DNA of 56,551 nucleotides from NCBI RefSeq assembly GCF_018780385.1, contig NZ_JADMJO010000080.1, forward strand, positions 1 through 56,551, given 5' to 3'. The notes beneath the pieces are model-generated. The model was given only the letters and a program-made list of their open reading frames with translations. It was not told the origin of the DNA and ran no database searches. Shown here in pieces: positions 34,860-43,362 of this stretch. The stretch is from Hydrogenophaga sp. (GTDB lineage: Bacteria; Pseudomonadota; Gammaproteobacteria; Burkholderiales; Burkholderiaceae_C). How positions within the stretch are numbered: position 1 is the first letter of the stretch; each line of letters opens with the position of its first letter. The position numbers and the translations under genes were made by a program.

Positions 34860-35858
34860 TCACCCGGTCTGGGCACGCCGCCACGCGGCCGGCGGCAGGC
34901 CCACCAGGCGCTTGAAGGCGCGCGCGAAGGCGGCTTCGGAGTCGTAGCCCACCTCCAGCGCCACCGCGGCCACCTTGGACTGCCCCTGGCGCAGCAGCCC
35001 CGCACCCAACTGCATGCGCCAGCTCGTCAGGTATTGCATCGGCGCCTGCCCGGTCAACTCCACGAAGCGCTCGTGCAAGGCCGAGCGCGACAGGCCAACC
35101 TGCCGCCCCAGTTCCTCGACGCTCCAGGGGTCGGACGGACGCTCGTGCATCAACGAGATGGCCTGGCCGACGTGCCGATCACGCAGCGCGCCCAGCCATC
35201 CCGCCGAACCCGGCGGCAGCGATTCGAGGTAGCGCCGCGCGGCATCGACAAACACGAACTCGCTGGCGCGCTCCAGGATGGCGGCGCTCCCGGCCCGGCG
35301 CTCGCGCGATTCCGCCACCGCCTGGTCCAGCAGCTGCGTCGTCCACGCCCCCAAGGCGCCAGCGCGAAGGTGCAACTGGGGTGGCAGGGCGTTGATCAGC
35401 GGGTTGAAGGGCTTCATGTCGCAGGCCACGAAGCCGCACACCACGACCGAGCGGGCGTCGTCGGCGGGGCCGGGCAGGCCGGGCCGCAGCACACCGCGGT
35501 GGTAGGCCACGGCGATCGGCTTGGGGTCGTTGCGTGTGTCGTACCGCCAGCTGCTCTGGTCCTCGATCGCGTGCATGCCGGGCGCGCTGGAAATCACATG
35601 CCCGTCACCGCGCGGAAACATGATGATGTCGCCGGTGGCCAGCCGCACCGGCGCCTGGCCGTCCGAGGCGGCCCAACCCTCTCCCCTGGCCATCAGGTGG
35701 TAGGCGAGCACGTGGTCGGCGCCCGGCATGAGAGCCCCGGCCAGCATCGGCGACGGCGGCGTCTCGGCCGCCCACTCGCCGTCGAAGCTCACGTAATAAA
35801 AGATCGCCCCGCGCAGGCGCACGCTGCGCAACACATCGGACAAGGGGTCGTGGCTCAT
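34860..35858 (-). CDS. AraC family regulator with N-terminal cupin domain (second paralogue)
   Basis: A 332-residue regulator with a cupin_6 domain (DPLSDVLRSVRLRGAIFYYV, then ATGDIIMFPRGDGHVIS) and a C-terminal AraC module (SVEELGRQVGLSRSALHERF and VAAVALEVGYDSEAAFARAF). It has the same length and layout as the AraC protein at 18309-19307, and the two are alignable across most of their length. The Met at 35858 opens the cupin domain. It diverges from the methyltransferase-haloperoxidase-oxidoreductase operon; the 206-bp divergent gap holds a 16-bp perfect palindrome. It is therefore the prime candidate for its regulator. Confidence 0.93.
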   Translation of the reverse strand: MSHDPLSDVLRSVRLRGAIFYYVSFDGEWAAETPPSPMLAGALMPGADHVLAYHLMARGEGWAASDGQAPVRLATGDIIMFPRGDGHVISSAPGMHAIEDQSSWRYDTRNDPKPIAVAYHRGVLRPGLPGPADDARSVVVCGFVACDMKPFNPLINALPPQLHLRAGALGAWTTQLLDQAVAESRERRAGSAAILERASEFVFVDAARRYLESLPPGSAGWLGALRDRHVGQAISLMHERPSDPWSVEELGRQVGLSRSALHERFVELTGQAPMQYLTSWRMQLGAGLLRQGQSKVAAVALEVGYDSEAAFARAFKRLVGLPPAAWRRAQTG

Positions 35859-35917
35859 TGAGTGCCTCCGATCGTGCGGTCTTTCGATCAAGCCGCGCGG
35901 ACAGACGGCAAAAGCCC

Positions 35918-35933
35918 GGCGGTGCGCACCGCC
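35918..35933. promoter_or_regulatory. 16-bp palindrome in the AraC / methyltransferase divergent region
   Basis: GGCGGTGCGCACCGCC is a perfect palindrome, about 60 bp upstream of the AraC gene and 130 bp upstream of the methyltransferase gene. It could be an operator for a dimeric regulator or simply a GC-rich hairpin. No clear -35/-10 pair was identified in the rest of the gap. Confidence 0.4.
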
Positions 35934-36064
35934 AATGGCGGACGCGCGAGCAAATATGCCGAACAGAAGGTGAAGCGTCAACGGCGGCGGTTTTTGAGAA
36001 TGGATTCGTCGGCGCAACCCGCGTCGATGCACATCGAATACCCATCCTCAGGAGACCAGGCACC

Positions 36065-36892
36065 ATGAACACCGTCATCGACAAACCCGCCATCGACTTC
36101 ACCGCCATCAAGCAGCGCCAGCAGGCCACCTGGGCCAGCGGCGACTACGCCGCCGTCGGCACCACCTTGCAGATCGTCGGCGAGACGCTCGCCGAAGCCG
36201 CCGATGTGCGTGCCGGCCAGGCCGTGCTCGACGTGGCCGCCGGCAACGGCAATGCCTCGCTGGCCGCCGCGCGCCGCTACGCGAAGGTCACGTCCACCGA
36301 CTACGTGCAGGCGCTGCTGGACAAGGGACGCGCTCGCGCCGAGGCCGAACACCTGCCGGTGCAGTTCCAGCTCGCCGATGCCGAGGCGCTGCCCTTTGCC
36401 AACGCCAGCTTCGATGCCGTGCTGTCGACCTTTGGCGTCATGTTCACGCCCGACCACCACCGCGCCGCGAGCGAGATGCTGCGTGTGGTTCGCCCGGGGG
36501 GCCGCATCGCGCTGGCGAACTGGACGCCCGCTGGCTTCATCGGCCGCCTGTTCAAGGTGATCGGCGCTCATGTGCCCCCGCCAGCGGGCGTGCAGTCGCC
36601 CGCGCTGTGGGGCACCGAGCCTCACATCGTCGAGCTGTTCGGCGCGCAGGCCGCGCAGATCGAATGCCAGCGTCGGCACTTCAACTTCCGCTACCGCTCG
36701 GCGGCTCACTTCGTGTCGGTGTTCCGCGAGTTCTATGGCCCCACCCACAAGGCCTTCGCCGCGCTCGACGCCGCCGGTGCGCAGTCGCTCGAGCACGCCA
36801 TCACGGCCCTGCTCGACGAGTTGAACGTGGCCGGCCCGAACTCGCTGGTGGTGCCCAGCGAGTACCTCGAAATCGTGGTCACCAAACACTGA
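36065..36892 (+). CDS. Class I SAM-dependent methyltransferase
   Basis: A 275-residue soluble methyltransferase. It has motif I VLDVAAGNGNASLAAAR for SAM binding, the acidic residue in KVTSTDYVQALL, motif II FQLADAEALPFANASFDAVL and motif III LRVVRPGGRIALANW. It is closest in style to the UbiE/COQ5-like small-molecule methyltransferases. The Met at 36065 has AGGAG upstream. It opens a three-gene operon with a vanadium haloperoxidase and an FAD oxidoreductase (gaps of 28 and 21 bp). A role on the same small molecule as those enzymes is likely, but the acceptor is unknown. Confidence 0.9.
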   Translation: MNTVIDKPAIDFTAIKQRQQATWASGDYAAVGTTLQIVGETLAEAADVRAGQAVLDVAAGNGNASLAAARRYAKVTSTDYVQALLDKGRARAEAEHLPVQFQLADAEALPFANASFDAVLSTFGVMFTPDHHRAASEMLRVVRPGGRIALANWTPAGFIGRLFKVIGAHVPPPAGVQSPALWGTEPHIVELFGAQAAQIECQRRHFNFRYRSAAHFVSVFREFYGPTHKAFAALDAAGAQSLEHAITALLDELNVAGPNSLVVPSEYLEIVVTKH

Positions 36893-36920
36893 AGCGCCCG
36901 CCCCATTTAAGGAGATCGCC

Positions 36921-38135
36921 ATGAAGACCAGCAAATTGATAGCCCACCTCGCGGTGCCACTCGCCGGCGCCTTGTTCACCACCCTGGCCGCGCCCGCGCG
37001 GGCTGATGTCATCACCGACTGGAACCAGCGCTGCGCGCAGATCGTCGGCGAGGCGCGCATCGGCACGCCGCCCGCCGTGCGCGTGATGGCGCTGGTGCAG
37101 ACCGCCGCCTACGAGGCGGCGCGCGAAGCCACGCGTGCACCGTCGGCACCACCGCATGCGGTGGATGCTGCGGTGGCGGGCGCCCACCGAGCCGCGCTGA
37201 CCCAACTGCTCCCGGCGCAACGCGCGGCTATCGAAGTCGCCGTGCAGGCGGCCGTGGCAGCCCTGCCGGACGATGCAAGCCGGGCGGCGCACCTGGCGGC
37301 CGGCGAGCGTGCAGCGCAGCGCGTTCTGGCCGAGCGCGCCGGCGACATGCCTGGCGGGGCCGACACCTACCGCCCACAGGCCACCCCTGGCGTGTACGTG
37401 CCCACCACGGCGCCGGCCGTGCCGCAATGGCCGCAGCGCAAGCCCTGGTTGCTGCAGCGCGCCGACCAGTTCCGCCCCGGCCCACCGCCCGCGCTGAGCA
37501 GCGCGCGCTGGGAGCGCGACTACAACGAGTTGAAGGCGCTGGGCGGCCGCGACAGCAAGCAGCGCAGCGCGGAACAGTCCGACATGGCGCGCTTCTGGGA
37601 CTACTCGCTGCCGGCGATCTACCACGGCGTGGTGCGCTCGGTGGCGTTGCAGCCTGGTCGCGACGCGCTGGCCAACGCGCGGCTCTTCGCGGTCGTCGCG
37701 CAGTCCATGGACGACGCGCTGATCGCGGTGATGGACGCCAAGTACCACCACAACTTCTGGCGCCCGGTCACGGCGATCCGCAACGGCGACCTCGATGGCC
37801 AGGACGGCACCGAACGTGACGCGAGCTGGGCGCCGCTCATCGACACGCCGATGCACCCCGAGTACCCCTGCGCGCACTGCATCCTGGCCGGCACCGTGGC
37901 CACGGTGCTGAACGCCGAAGGGCGCAAGGGGCCGCTGCCCGTGCTCAGCACCACCAGCGCCACGCTGCCCGGCGTCGTGCGCCGCTGGAACACGCCCGAC
38001 GACTTCATGAACGAAGTGGCGCAGGCGCGCATCGTGGGCGGCGTTCACTACCGGAACTCCACCGAGGTGGGCATGGCCATGGGCCAGCGCATCGGCGAAT
38101 GGGCCCTGACGCGCAGCGCTGCGGCGGAACACTGA
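36921..38135 (+). CDS. Vanadium-dependent haloperoxidase-like PAP2 superfamily protein
   Basis: A 404-residue exported protein (signal peptide cut near APARADVITDW). The vanadate pocket is recognisable: K274 and R281 in KYHHNFWRPVTAIR, H319 in HPEYPCAHC, and R370 with H376 in ARIVGGVHYR. The spacings K-x6-R and R-x5-H equal those of vanadium chloroperoxidase. The usual Ser-Gly-His is Cys-Ala-His here (C317-A318-H319). The family uses peroxide to oxidise halides, although some members are acid phosphatases with the same pocket. The periplasmic location differs from the flanking methyltransferase and oxidoreductase, which have no leader. Confidence 0.88.
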   Translation: MKTSKLIAHLAVPLAGALFTTLAAPARADVITDWNQRCAQIVGEARIGTPPAVRVMALVQTAAYEAAREATRAPSAPPHAVDAAVAGAHRAALTQLLPAQRAAIEVAVQAAVAALPDDASRAAHLAAGERAAQRVLAERAGDMPGGADTYRPQATPGVYVPTTAPAVPQWPQRKPWLLQRADQFRPGPPPALSSARWERDYNELKALGGRDSKQRSAEQSDMARFWDYSLPAIYHGVVRSVALQPGRDALANARLFAVVAQSMDDALIAVMDAKYHHNFWRPVTAIRNGDLDGQDGTERDASWAPLIDTPMHPEYPCAHCILAGTVATVLNAEGRKGPLPVLSTTSATLPGVVRRWNTPDDFMNEVAQARIVGGVHYRNSTEVGMAMGQRIGEWALTRSAAAEH

Positions 38136-38156
38136 CGCACCACCCAGGAGACAACG

Positions 38157-39593
38157 ATGAGCGAACACATGTTTGAAGCCGACTACGTGATCGTCGGCGC
38201 GGGCGCGGTGGGCATGGCCATGGCCGACGCGCTGACGGCAGAGACGGCGGCCAAGGTGGTCATCGTGGACCGCCGCGCCCAGCCCGGCGGCCACTGGAAC
38301 GACGCCTACCCCTTCGTGCGCCTGCATGGCCCCTCGGTCACCTACGGCGTGAATTCGATGCCGCTGGGCAGCGGGCGCATCGACGAGGTGGGGCTGAACG
38401 CCGGGCTCAACGAGCTGGCCAGCGGTGCCGAGATCTGTGCCTACTACGACCGCGTGATGCAGGAGCGCCTGCTGCCCAGTGGCCGGGTGACCTGGCTGCC
38501 GCTGCACGACGTGGATGAGGGCGGCGTGGCCATCTCGCTGGTGAATGGCCAGCGCCGGCGCCTGGTGGCCCGGCGGCGCTGGGTGGACGCGACACAGGCC
38601 GACACCCAGGTGCCCGCCACCCACGGGCCACGCTTCGCCGTGGCCGACGGGGTGAACTGCCTCACGCCGACCGAGCTGACGCAGTGGCGGCAGCCTGCTG
38701 AAGGCCACGTGATCGTCGGCGGCGGCAAGACGGCGATGGACACCGCCCTGTGGTTGCTGGAGCACGGCGTGGACCCCGATGCCATCACCTGGATCCGTCC
38801 GCGCGAGGCCTGGCTGCTCAACCGTGCCAACGTGCAGCCCACGGCAACGTTCGCCCACCAGACGCTGGCCGCCAGCATTGCCGAATTCGAGGCCGCGCGC
38901 GACGCCACTTCGCTGCCGGATCTGTTTGTCCGACTGGAAGCAGCGCGGCTTCTACAACGCATGGACCCATCGGTGCAGCCCACGATGTACCGCTGTGCCG
39001 TCGTCAGCGAGGCCGAGCTGGCACAGCTGCGCAGGATCAAGAACGTCGTGCGCATGGGCCATGTGCGGGCCATCGAGATCGATCGCATCGTGCTCGACCA
39101 CGGCGAGATCGCGACCTCGGCCCGGCACGTGCACGTGCATTGCAGCGCGGGCGGCTTGCCGCGTGGTCCTGTGCAAGCGGTGTTCCAGGGGCAGCGCATC
39201 GTGCCGCAGTACGTGCGTCGCTGTTCGCCGGCGTTCAGCGCCGCCTTCATCGCCCACCTCGAAGCCACGCTGGACGACGAACACGAGAAGAACGCCTTGT
39301 GCGAACCGGTGCTGGTTCCGCAGGTGCCGATCGACTGGCTGCGCATGCACCTGCAGACCGCGAAAAATCAGCAGCGCTGGTCGCCACGCCCGGAATTGCA
39401 GGACTGGTTTCGACGCTCCCGCCTCGAGGCCTACACGGATCTGTTCGAACGGATGCAGAGCCAGGCAGATCCGGCCTGGGGCGCCTTGCAGTCGAAGCTG
39501 AGACAGGCTCGCGGCCCGGGGTATGAACGCATGGCCGAACTGCTTCGCACCGCCGTCACCTCGCCGTCCGCCGGCACGGCGATGGCCGGCTGA
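38157..39593 (+). CDS. FAD/NAD(P)-binding oxidoreductase
   Basis: A 478-residue flavoprotein. It has an N-terminal dinucleotide site (DYVIVGAGAVGMAMADAL), the FAD-ribose acid in VVIVDRRAQPGGHWND, and a second Rossmann site for NAD(P) in GHVIVGGGKTAMDTALWLL. This pattern resembles Baeyer-Villiger/N-hydroxylating monooxygenases, but the BVMO fingerprint was not seen. AGGAG-like sequence precedes the start, 21 bp after the haloperoxidase. The C-terminal 140 residues (from about ARHVHVHCSAGG) are not assigned. The operon context suggests oxidation of a small molecule that is also methylated. Confidence 0.87.
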   Translation: MSEHMFEADYVIVGAGAVGMAMADALTAETAAKVVIVDRRAQPGGHWNDAYPFVRLHGPSVTYGVNSMPLGSGRIDEVGLNAGLNELASGAEICAYYDRVMQERLLPSGRVTWLPLHDVDEGGVAISLVNGQRRRLVARRRWVDATQADTQVPATHGPRFAVADGVNCLTPTELTQWRQPAEGHVIVGGGKTAMDTALWLLEHGVDPDAITWIRPREAWLLNRANVQPTATFAHQTLAASIAEFEAARDATSLPDLFVRLEAARLLQRMDPSVQPTMYRCAVVSEAELAQLRRIKNVVRMGHVRAIEIDRIVLDHGEIATSARHVHVHCSAGGLPRGPVQAVFQGQRIVPQYVRRCSPAFSAAFIAHLEATLDDEHEKNALCEPVLVPQVPIDWLRMHLQTAKNQQRWSPRPELQDWFRRSRLEAYTDLFERMQSQADPAWGALQSKLRQARGPGYERMAELLRTAVTSPSAGTAMAG

Positions 39594-39679
39594 AGCCCGT
39601 TGATCACCCCCGCATGGCGTCTTCGTGTGACGCGCCGATGACGCAACTCTGGCCGAACGGACCATGGCCCTTGACTGGG

Positions 39680-39713
39680 TCGTCAAGGAACGGTCACGCG
39701 GGCTGCGGACACT
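39680..39713 (+). promoter_or_regulatory. Degenerate Pho box and -10 region before phoX copy 2
   Basis: TCGTCAA-GGAA-CGGTCAC at 39680-39697 gives two GTCA cores in 11-bp phase, about 10 of 14 matches to the PhoB half-site pair. A weak -10-like GACACT follows at the expected 10-base spacing (39708-39713). CTTGAC/GTCAAG also forms an inverted repeat at 39670-39687. This is much weaker than the box of copy 1. Confidence 0.4.
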
Positions 39714-39746
39714 GGCGCCACCCACAACCCGATAACAGGACGCCCC

Positions 39747-41984
39747 ATGGCCCACCACCCCATCGATGACTGCAATCTTTCCGACGCCGAACATTTCCAG
39801 GAGGTGCTCGCGCGCGGCCGCCTCTCGCGCCGCCACCTGATCCAGGGCGGGCTCGGGATGGCCGCCTTGTCCAGCATTCCCCTCATGGGCATGTCCGAGG
39901 CACTGGCCCACCAGAAGCCACACAAGAAGCAGCTCGATTTCGACGCCGTGGCCAAGAGCATTGCCGACCAGATCGTGCTGCCCGCCGGCTACAGCTTCAC
40001 GGTGTTGCACGCCACCGGCGACCGCATTTCCAACGAGATTCCCGACTACACCAACCTGGGCACCGAGACCGACGACTGGAGCCTGCGGGTGGGCGATCAC
40101 CATGACGGCATGGACATCTTCCACGTCGGTCCGCGCGGCCGTTACACGGAGCGCGACACCCGTCGTGCCGTGCTGGTGGTCAACCACGAGAGCTCGGCCG
40201 ACGCCCACTTCTTCCACGCCAATGGCCAGACCTCCAACGGTGTGTCGGGCAAGAAGTTCTCGCAGTTCTCGGCCGCGTCGGGCGGCTGGGATCTGGGCAC
40301 GCGACCGGAATCCGAAGTGCTCAAGGAAATCAACCACCACGGCGTCTCCATCGTGGAAGTTCGCAGCAACCGCCATGGCGACTGGGAATACGTGGTGGAG
40401 TCGGAGTTGAACCGCCGCGTGAACGGGCAGACGCCCATGCGCATTGCCGGCCCGGCCGCCCACCTGGCCGACATCCGCAGTTTCATGGTCACCCGATACG
40501 ACCCCACCGGCAGAACCTCGCGCGGCACGCTGAACAACTGCGGCCATGGCAAGACGCCCTGGGGCACCTACCTGGCGTGCGAGGAAAACTGGGCCACCTA
40601 CTTCTACATGCCCAACGGTTCGGTGGACGTGGACGCGAAGACCAAGGCGTCGCGCCAACGCTACGGCGTGATCCGGGCTCCGTTCACCGGCGTCACCGGC
40701 GCGCCGGGCCAGGGTTGGTCCGCGGTGGCCTCCAAGGCCACGGACGACCGCTTTGGCCGTTGGGACGTGTCGGCACCGGGTGCCACCGCGGCACAGGATT
40801 TCCGCAACGAACCCAACACCTTCGGCTTCAACGTCGAGATCGATCCGCTGAACCCGGACGCCGTGCCCGCCAAACGCGTGGCCATGGGTCGCTTCGCGCA
40901 CGAAGCGGCTGTCTGCAGCATCCCCGTGAAGGGCAAGCCGCTGGCCTTCTACATGGGTTGTGACTCGCAGAACGAGTACATCTACAAGTTCGTCACCAAG
41001 GCCGTGTGGGATCCGCGTGACGAAGGCCGCGGCATGGCCGCTGGCGACAAGTACCTGAACGAAGGCAAGCTGTTTGTGGCCAGGTTCAACGACGACGGCA
41101 GCGGCGTCTGGATCGAACTCAACACCGCCAACATCACCGCCCTGAACCCCGGTTATGCGGCCACCTACGCGTTTGCGAACCAGGCCGACGTGCTGGTGAA
41201 CACCCGCCACGCAGCCACGGCCGTGGGCGCCACGCGCATGGACCGTCCGGAATGGGGTGCGATCAATCCCAAAAACGGTGAGGTCTACTTCACCATGACC
41301 AACAACAGCAGCCGGACGGTGGCCAACACCGACGGCGCCAACCCGCGCGCCTACGCCGACAACGACGGCCTGACCCGCTCGGGCAACCCCAACGGCCACA
41401 TCATCCGTTTCCGCGAGTTGGGCGGCGCGGCCACCGCCCTCCAGTTCGCCTGGGACATCTTCCTGTTCGGCGCTGAAGAAGACGCGGGCGCAGGCATCAA
41501 CCTCTCTGAATTGACCGACAAGAACGACTTCTCGTCACCCGATGGTCTGTGGTTCAGCCAGGCCACCGGCATCTGCTGGATCCAGACCGACGATGGGGCC
41601 TACACCGACACCACCAACTGCATGCTGCTGGCGGCGATTCCCGGCCGCGTGGGTGACGGCGGACCGATCACGGTGCAGAACAACCTGGGCGGTGCCGCGG
41701 GCAGCGAGAACACTTTTATCGGCGCCGCGCTCGGTGAGGCCCGCCTGCGCCGCTTCCTCGTCGGACCCAAGGGTTCGGAAGTCACCGGCATCACCGAAAC
41801 AGACGATGGACGCACCCTGTTCGTGAACATTCAGCATCCGGGCGAAAGCACGCCGGCGCTGGGTGCGGGTCCGTTCAATTTCCAGAGCCAATGGCCGGGC
41901 AACGAAGGCTACGGCCCGGCGGGTCGCCCGCGTTCGGCGACCATCGTGATCACCCGGGAAGACGGTGGCGTGATCGGTCTCTGA
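39747..41984 (+). CDS. phoX: Alkaline phosphatase PhoX (copy 2)
   Basis: A 745-residue PhoX phosphatase exported by the Tat route (LSRRHLIQGGLGMAALSSIP, no lipobox). It carries GDHHDGMDIF, AVLVVNHESSADA, TLNNCGHGKTPWGTYLACE with the conserved Cys, EENWATYF, MDRPEWGAINPKNGEVY and SSPDGLWFS. It is clearly homologous to copy 1 across its length but diverged, and lacks the alanine-rich leader of that copy. AACAGGA precedes the ATG. It follows the oxidoreductase gene by 153 bp, with its own promoter region, and is ended by a strong terminator. Confidence 0.95.
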   Translation: MAHHPIDDCNLSDAEHFQEVLARGRLSRRHLIQGGLGMAALSSIPLMGMSEALAHQKPHKKQLDFDAVAKSIADQIVLPAGYSFTVLHATGDRISNEIPDYTNLGTETDDWSLRVGDHHDGMDIFHVGPRGRYTERDTRRAVLVVNHESSADAHFFHANGQTSNGVSGKKFSQFSAASGGWDLGTRPESEVLKEINHHGVSIVEVRSNRHGDWEYVVESELNRRVNGQTPMRIAGPAAHLADIRSFMVTRYDPTGRTSRGTLNNCGHGKTPWGTYLACEENWATYFYMPNGSVDVDAKTKASRQRYGVIRAPFTGVTGAPGQGWSAVASKATDDRFGRWDVSAPGATAAQDFRNEPNTFGFNVEIDPLNPDAVPAKRVAMGRFAHEAAVCSIPVKGKPLAFYMGCDSQNEYIYKFVTKAVWDPRDEGRGMAAGDKYLNEGKLFVARFNDDGSGVWIELNTANITALNPGYAATYAFANQADVLVNTRHAATAVGATRMDRPEWGAINPKNGEVYFTMTNNSSRTVANTDGANPRAYADNDGLTRSGNPNGHIIRFRELGGAATALQFAWDIFLFGAEEDAGAGINLSELTDKNDFSSPDGLWFSQATGICWIQTDDGAYTDTTNCMLLAAIPGRVGDGGPITVQNNLGGAAGSENTFIGAALGEARLRRFLVGPKGSEVTGITETDDGRTLFVNIQHPGESTPALGAGPFNFQSQWPGNEGYGPAGRPRSATIVITREDGGVIGL

Positions 41985-41999
41985 TGCACTGAGAATCCA

Positions 42000-42040
42000 G
42001 GGCCACTGCCGGCGCACGTTGGCGGTGGCCCTTGTTTTTT
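42000..42040 (+). terminator. Rho-independent terminator after phoX copy 2
   Basis: GGGCCACTGCC (42000-42010) pairs with GGCGGTGGCCC (42021-42031), with one G-U pair and a 10-base loop, followed by TTGTTTTTT. It starts 16 bases after the stop codon. Confidence 0.92.
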
Positions 42041-42120
42041 GGTTGACGGAAACCTCGGGAGATCGTGGTCACGGCGCAGTCGCCGTGCTTCAATTCGTGA
42101 CCCTGATTCCTGGAGGCACC

Positions 42121-42600
42121 ATGAGCACCATGAAATACACAGCCATGATCGGACTGCTGGTCGTCGTGTGCGCCGCACCAATGGCCTGGGCTGAAGACAC
42201 GCCCAGCAACATGGTGTCAAGCGCTCAAGAACACATGCTCTCGGCGCGCACTGCCATTGCGGCGAAAGATTGGCGCAAGGCCATTGCCGAACTCAATGTG
42301 GCGGTCAAGACAGAGCCGCGCAACGCAGACGCGCACAACTTGCTGGGCTACAGCCACCGCAAACAGGCCAGGCCCGATCTGCCAAAGGCCTTCGAACACT
42401 ACAAGCTGGCGTTGCAGATCGATCCCGGGCACAAGGGGGCGCATGAGTACATCGGTGAGGCCTATCTCATGGACAAAAAGCCTGCCGATGCCGAGCGGCA
42501 TCTGGCTGAACTGGCCCGGATCTGCGGCAACCAGACTTGCGAGGAATACGCGGACCTGGCCAACGCGATCAAGGACTACAAGGCCAAGCCGCCGCGCTGA
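42121..42600 (+). CDS. Exported small TPR protein
   Basis: A 159-residue protein with a Sec signal peptide (MIGLLVVVCAAPMAWAEDTP) and two to three TPR-like helical pairs (SARTAIAAKDWRKAIAELNV, ADAHNLLGYSHRKQARPDL, AHEYIGEAYLMDKKPADAER). A Cys pair near the C-terminus (ICGNQTCEEY) may form a disulfide in the periplasm. GGAGG lies upstream of the ATG. It stands alone between the phoX terminator and a convergent FecR-type gene that ends six bases away. Probably a scaffold; partner unknown. Confidence 0.88.
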   Translation: MSTMKYTAMIGLLVVVCAAPMAWAEDTPSNMVSSAQEHMLSARTAIAAKDWRKAIAELNVAVKTEPRNADAHNLLGYSHRKQARPDLPKAFEHYKLALQIDPGHKGAHEYIGEAYLMDKKPADAERHLAELARICGNQTCEEYADLANAIKDYKAKPPR

Positions 42601-42606
42601 GTCCCG

Positions 42607-43362
42607 TCAACTCCGCGGCATGGCCGGATGCGCCTCGGGCGGGCGTTGTTCCATGTAGCCGCGCCCGTCCTTCACGCCGGTGCGCCCGGCGATCTGCCAG
42701 GCGGTGCGCTGGTCGATCAGGCGGGCGAGGAACTCCAGCTCCTCGTCGGCGTGGTTCAAGGCCGGCGCGGGGGTGAGAAAACGCCCGGCCTGGGGCGAGG
42801 CCTCGCCCCAGAACGACTGGTGGTAGCTCGACACCGACAGCGCCCGGTTGCCACCGGCCTCCATCTCCACCGTGCCGTAGCAGTTGCAGAAATAGCTGCG
42901 GTTGGCCTGGTCGGCAAACACCTCGGTATACACGCCCGTGCCCCGGATGCCGGCGGTCAGCGTGGGGGTGACGATGGAGCGGTTGGGGCCGCTGCCGAAG
43001 GCGCTCACCACGGCGCCGGTGAGCAGGCGCAGCAGGCTCACGGTGTGCAGGGTGGCACCACGCTCCACCGTCATGCGCGAGTTTTGCCGCACGTTGAAGG
43101 ACGCATTGCCCAGCACGAAGATCAGCCGCGAGGCCGGGCCGGTGGCAATTTCGTCGCCGGTCTGGATGGTTTGCTGGGGCAGCATGCGCCGCCCGTTGAG
43201 GAGCACGTCGCCCAACAGCTCCACCACGTTGCTGCGCTGCTGCGCCATGGCTGCCGGCAACCCACCCATGGCCACCCAGGCCGCCGCCGCCTTGAGGGTG
43301 TCGCGGCGCTGGAACCAGGTCACTTCGCTCTCGACGCGGCCCTGCAGGGTGTGTTGGCTCAT
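42607..43362 (-). CDS. FecR domain protein with Tat-type leader
   Basis: A 251-residue protein with a leader containing twin arginines (FQRRDTLKAAAAWVAMGGLP) ending at AMAQQ, followed by a FecR-like beta domain (VVELLGDVLLNGRRML, GDEIATGPASRLIFVLGNAS, VRQNSRMTV, GIRGTGVYTEVF). No FecI sigma factor or TonB receptor is nearby, so classical iron signalling is unlikely. It overlaps the upstream membrane-protein gene by four bases (ATGA) and has a GGAGAAG site. Proteins of this group in Burkholderiales are uncharacterised; binding to cell wall or another protein is possible. Confidence 0.87.
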   Translation of the reverse strand: MSQHTLQGRVESEVTWFQRRDTLKAAAAWVAMGGLPAAMAQQRSNVVELLGDVLLNGRRMLPQQTIQTGDEIATGPASRLIFVLGNASFNVRQNSRMTVERGATLHTVSLLRLLTGAVVSAFGSGPNRSIVTPTLTAGIRGTGVYTEVFADQANRSYFCNCYGTVEMEAGGNRALSVSSYHQSFWGEASPQAGRFLTPAPALNHADEELEFLARLIDQRTAWQIAGRTGVKDGRGYMEQRPPEAHPAMPRS

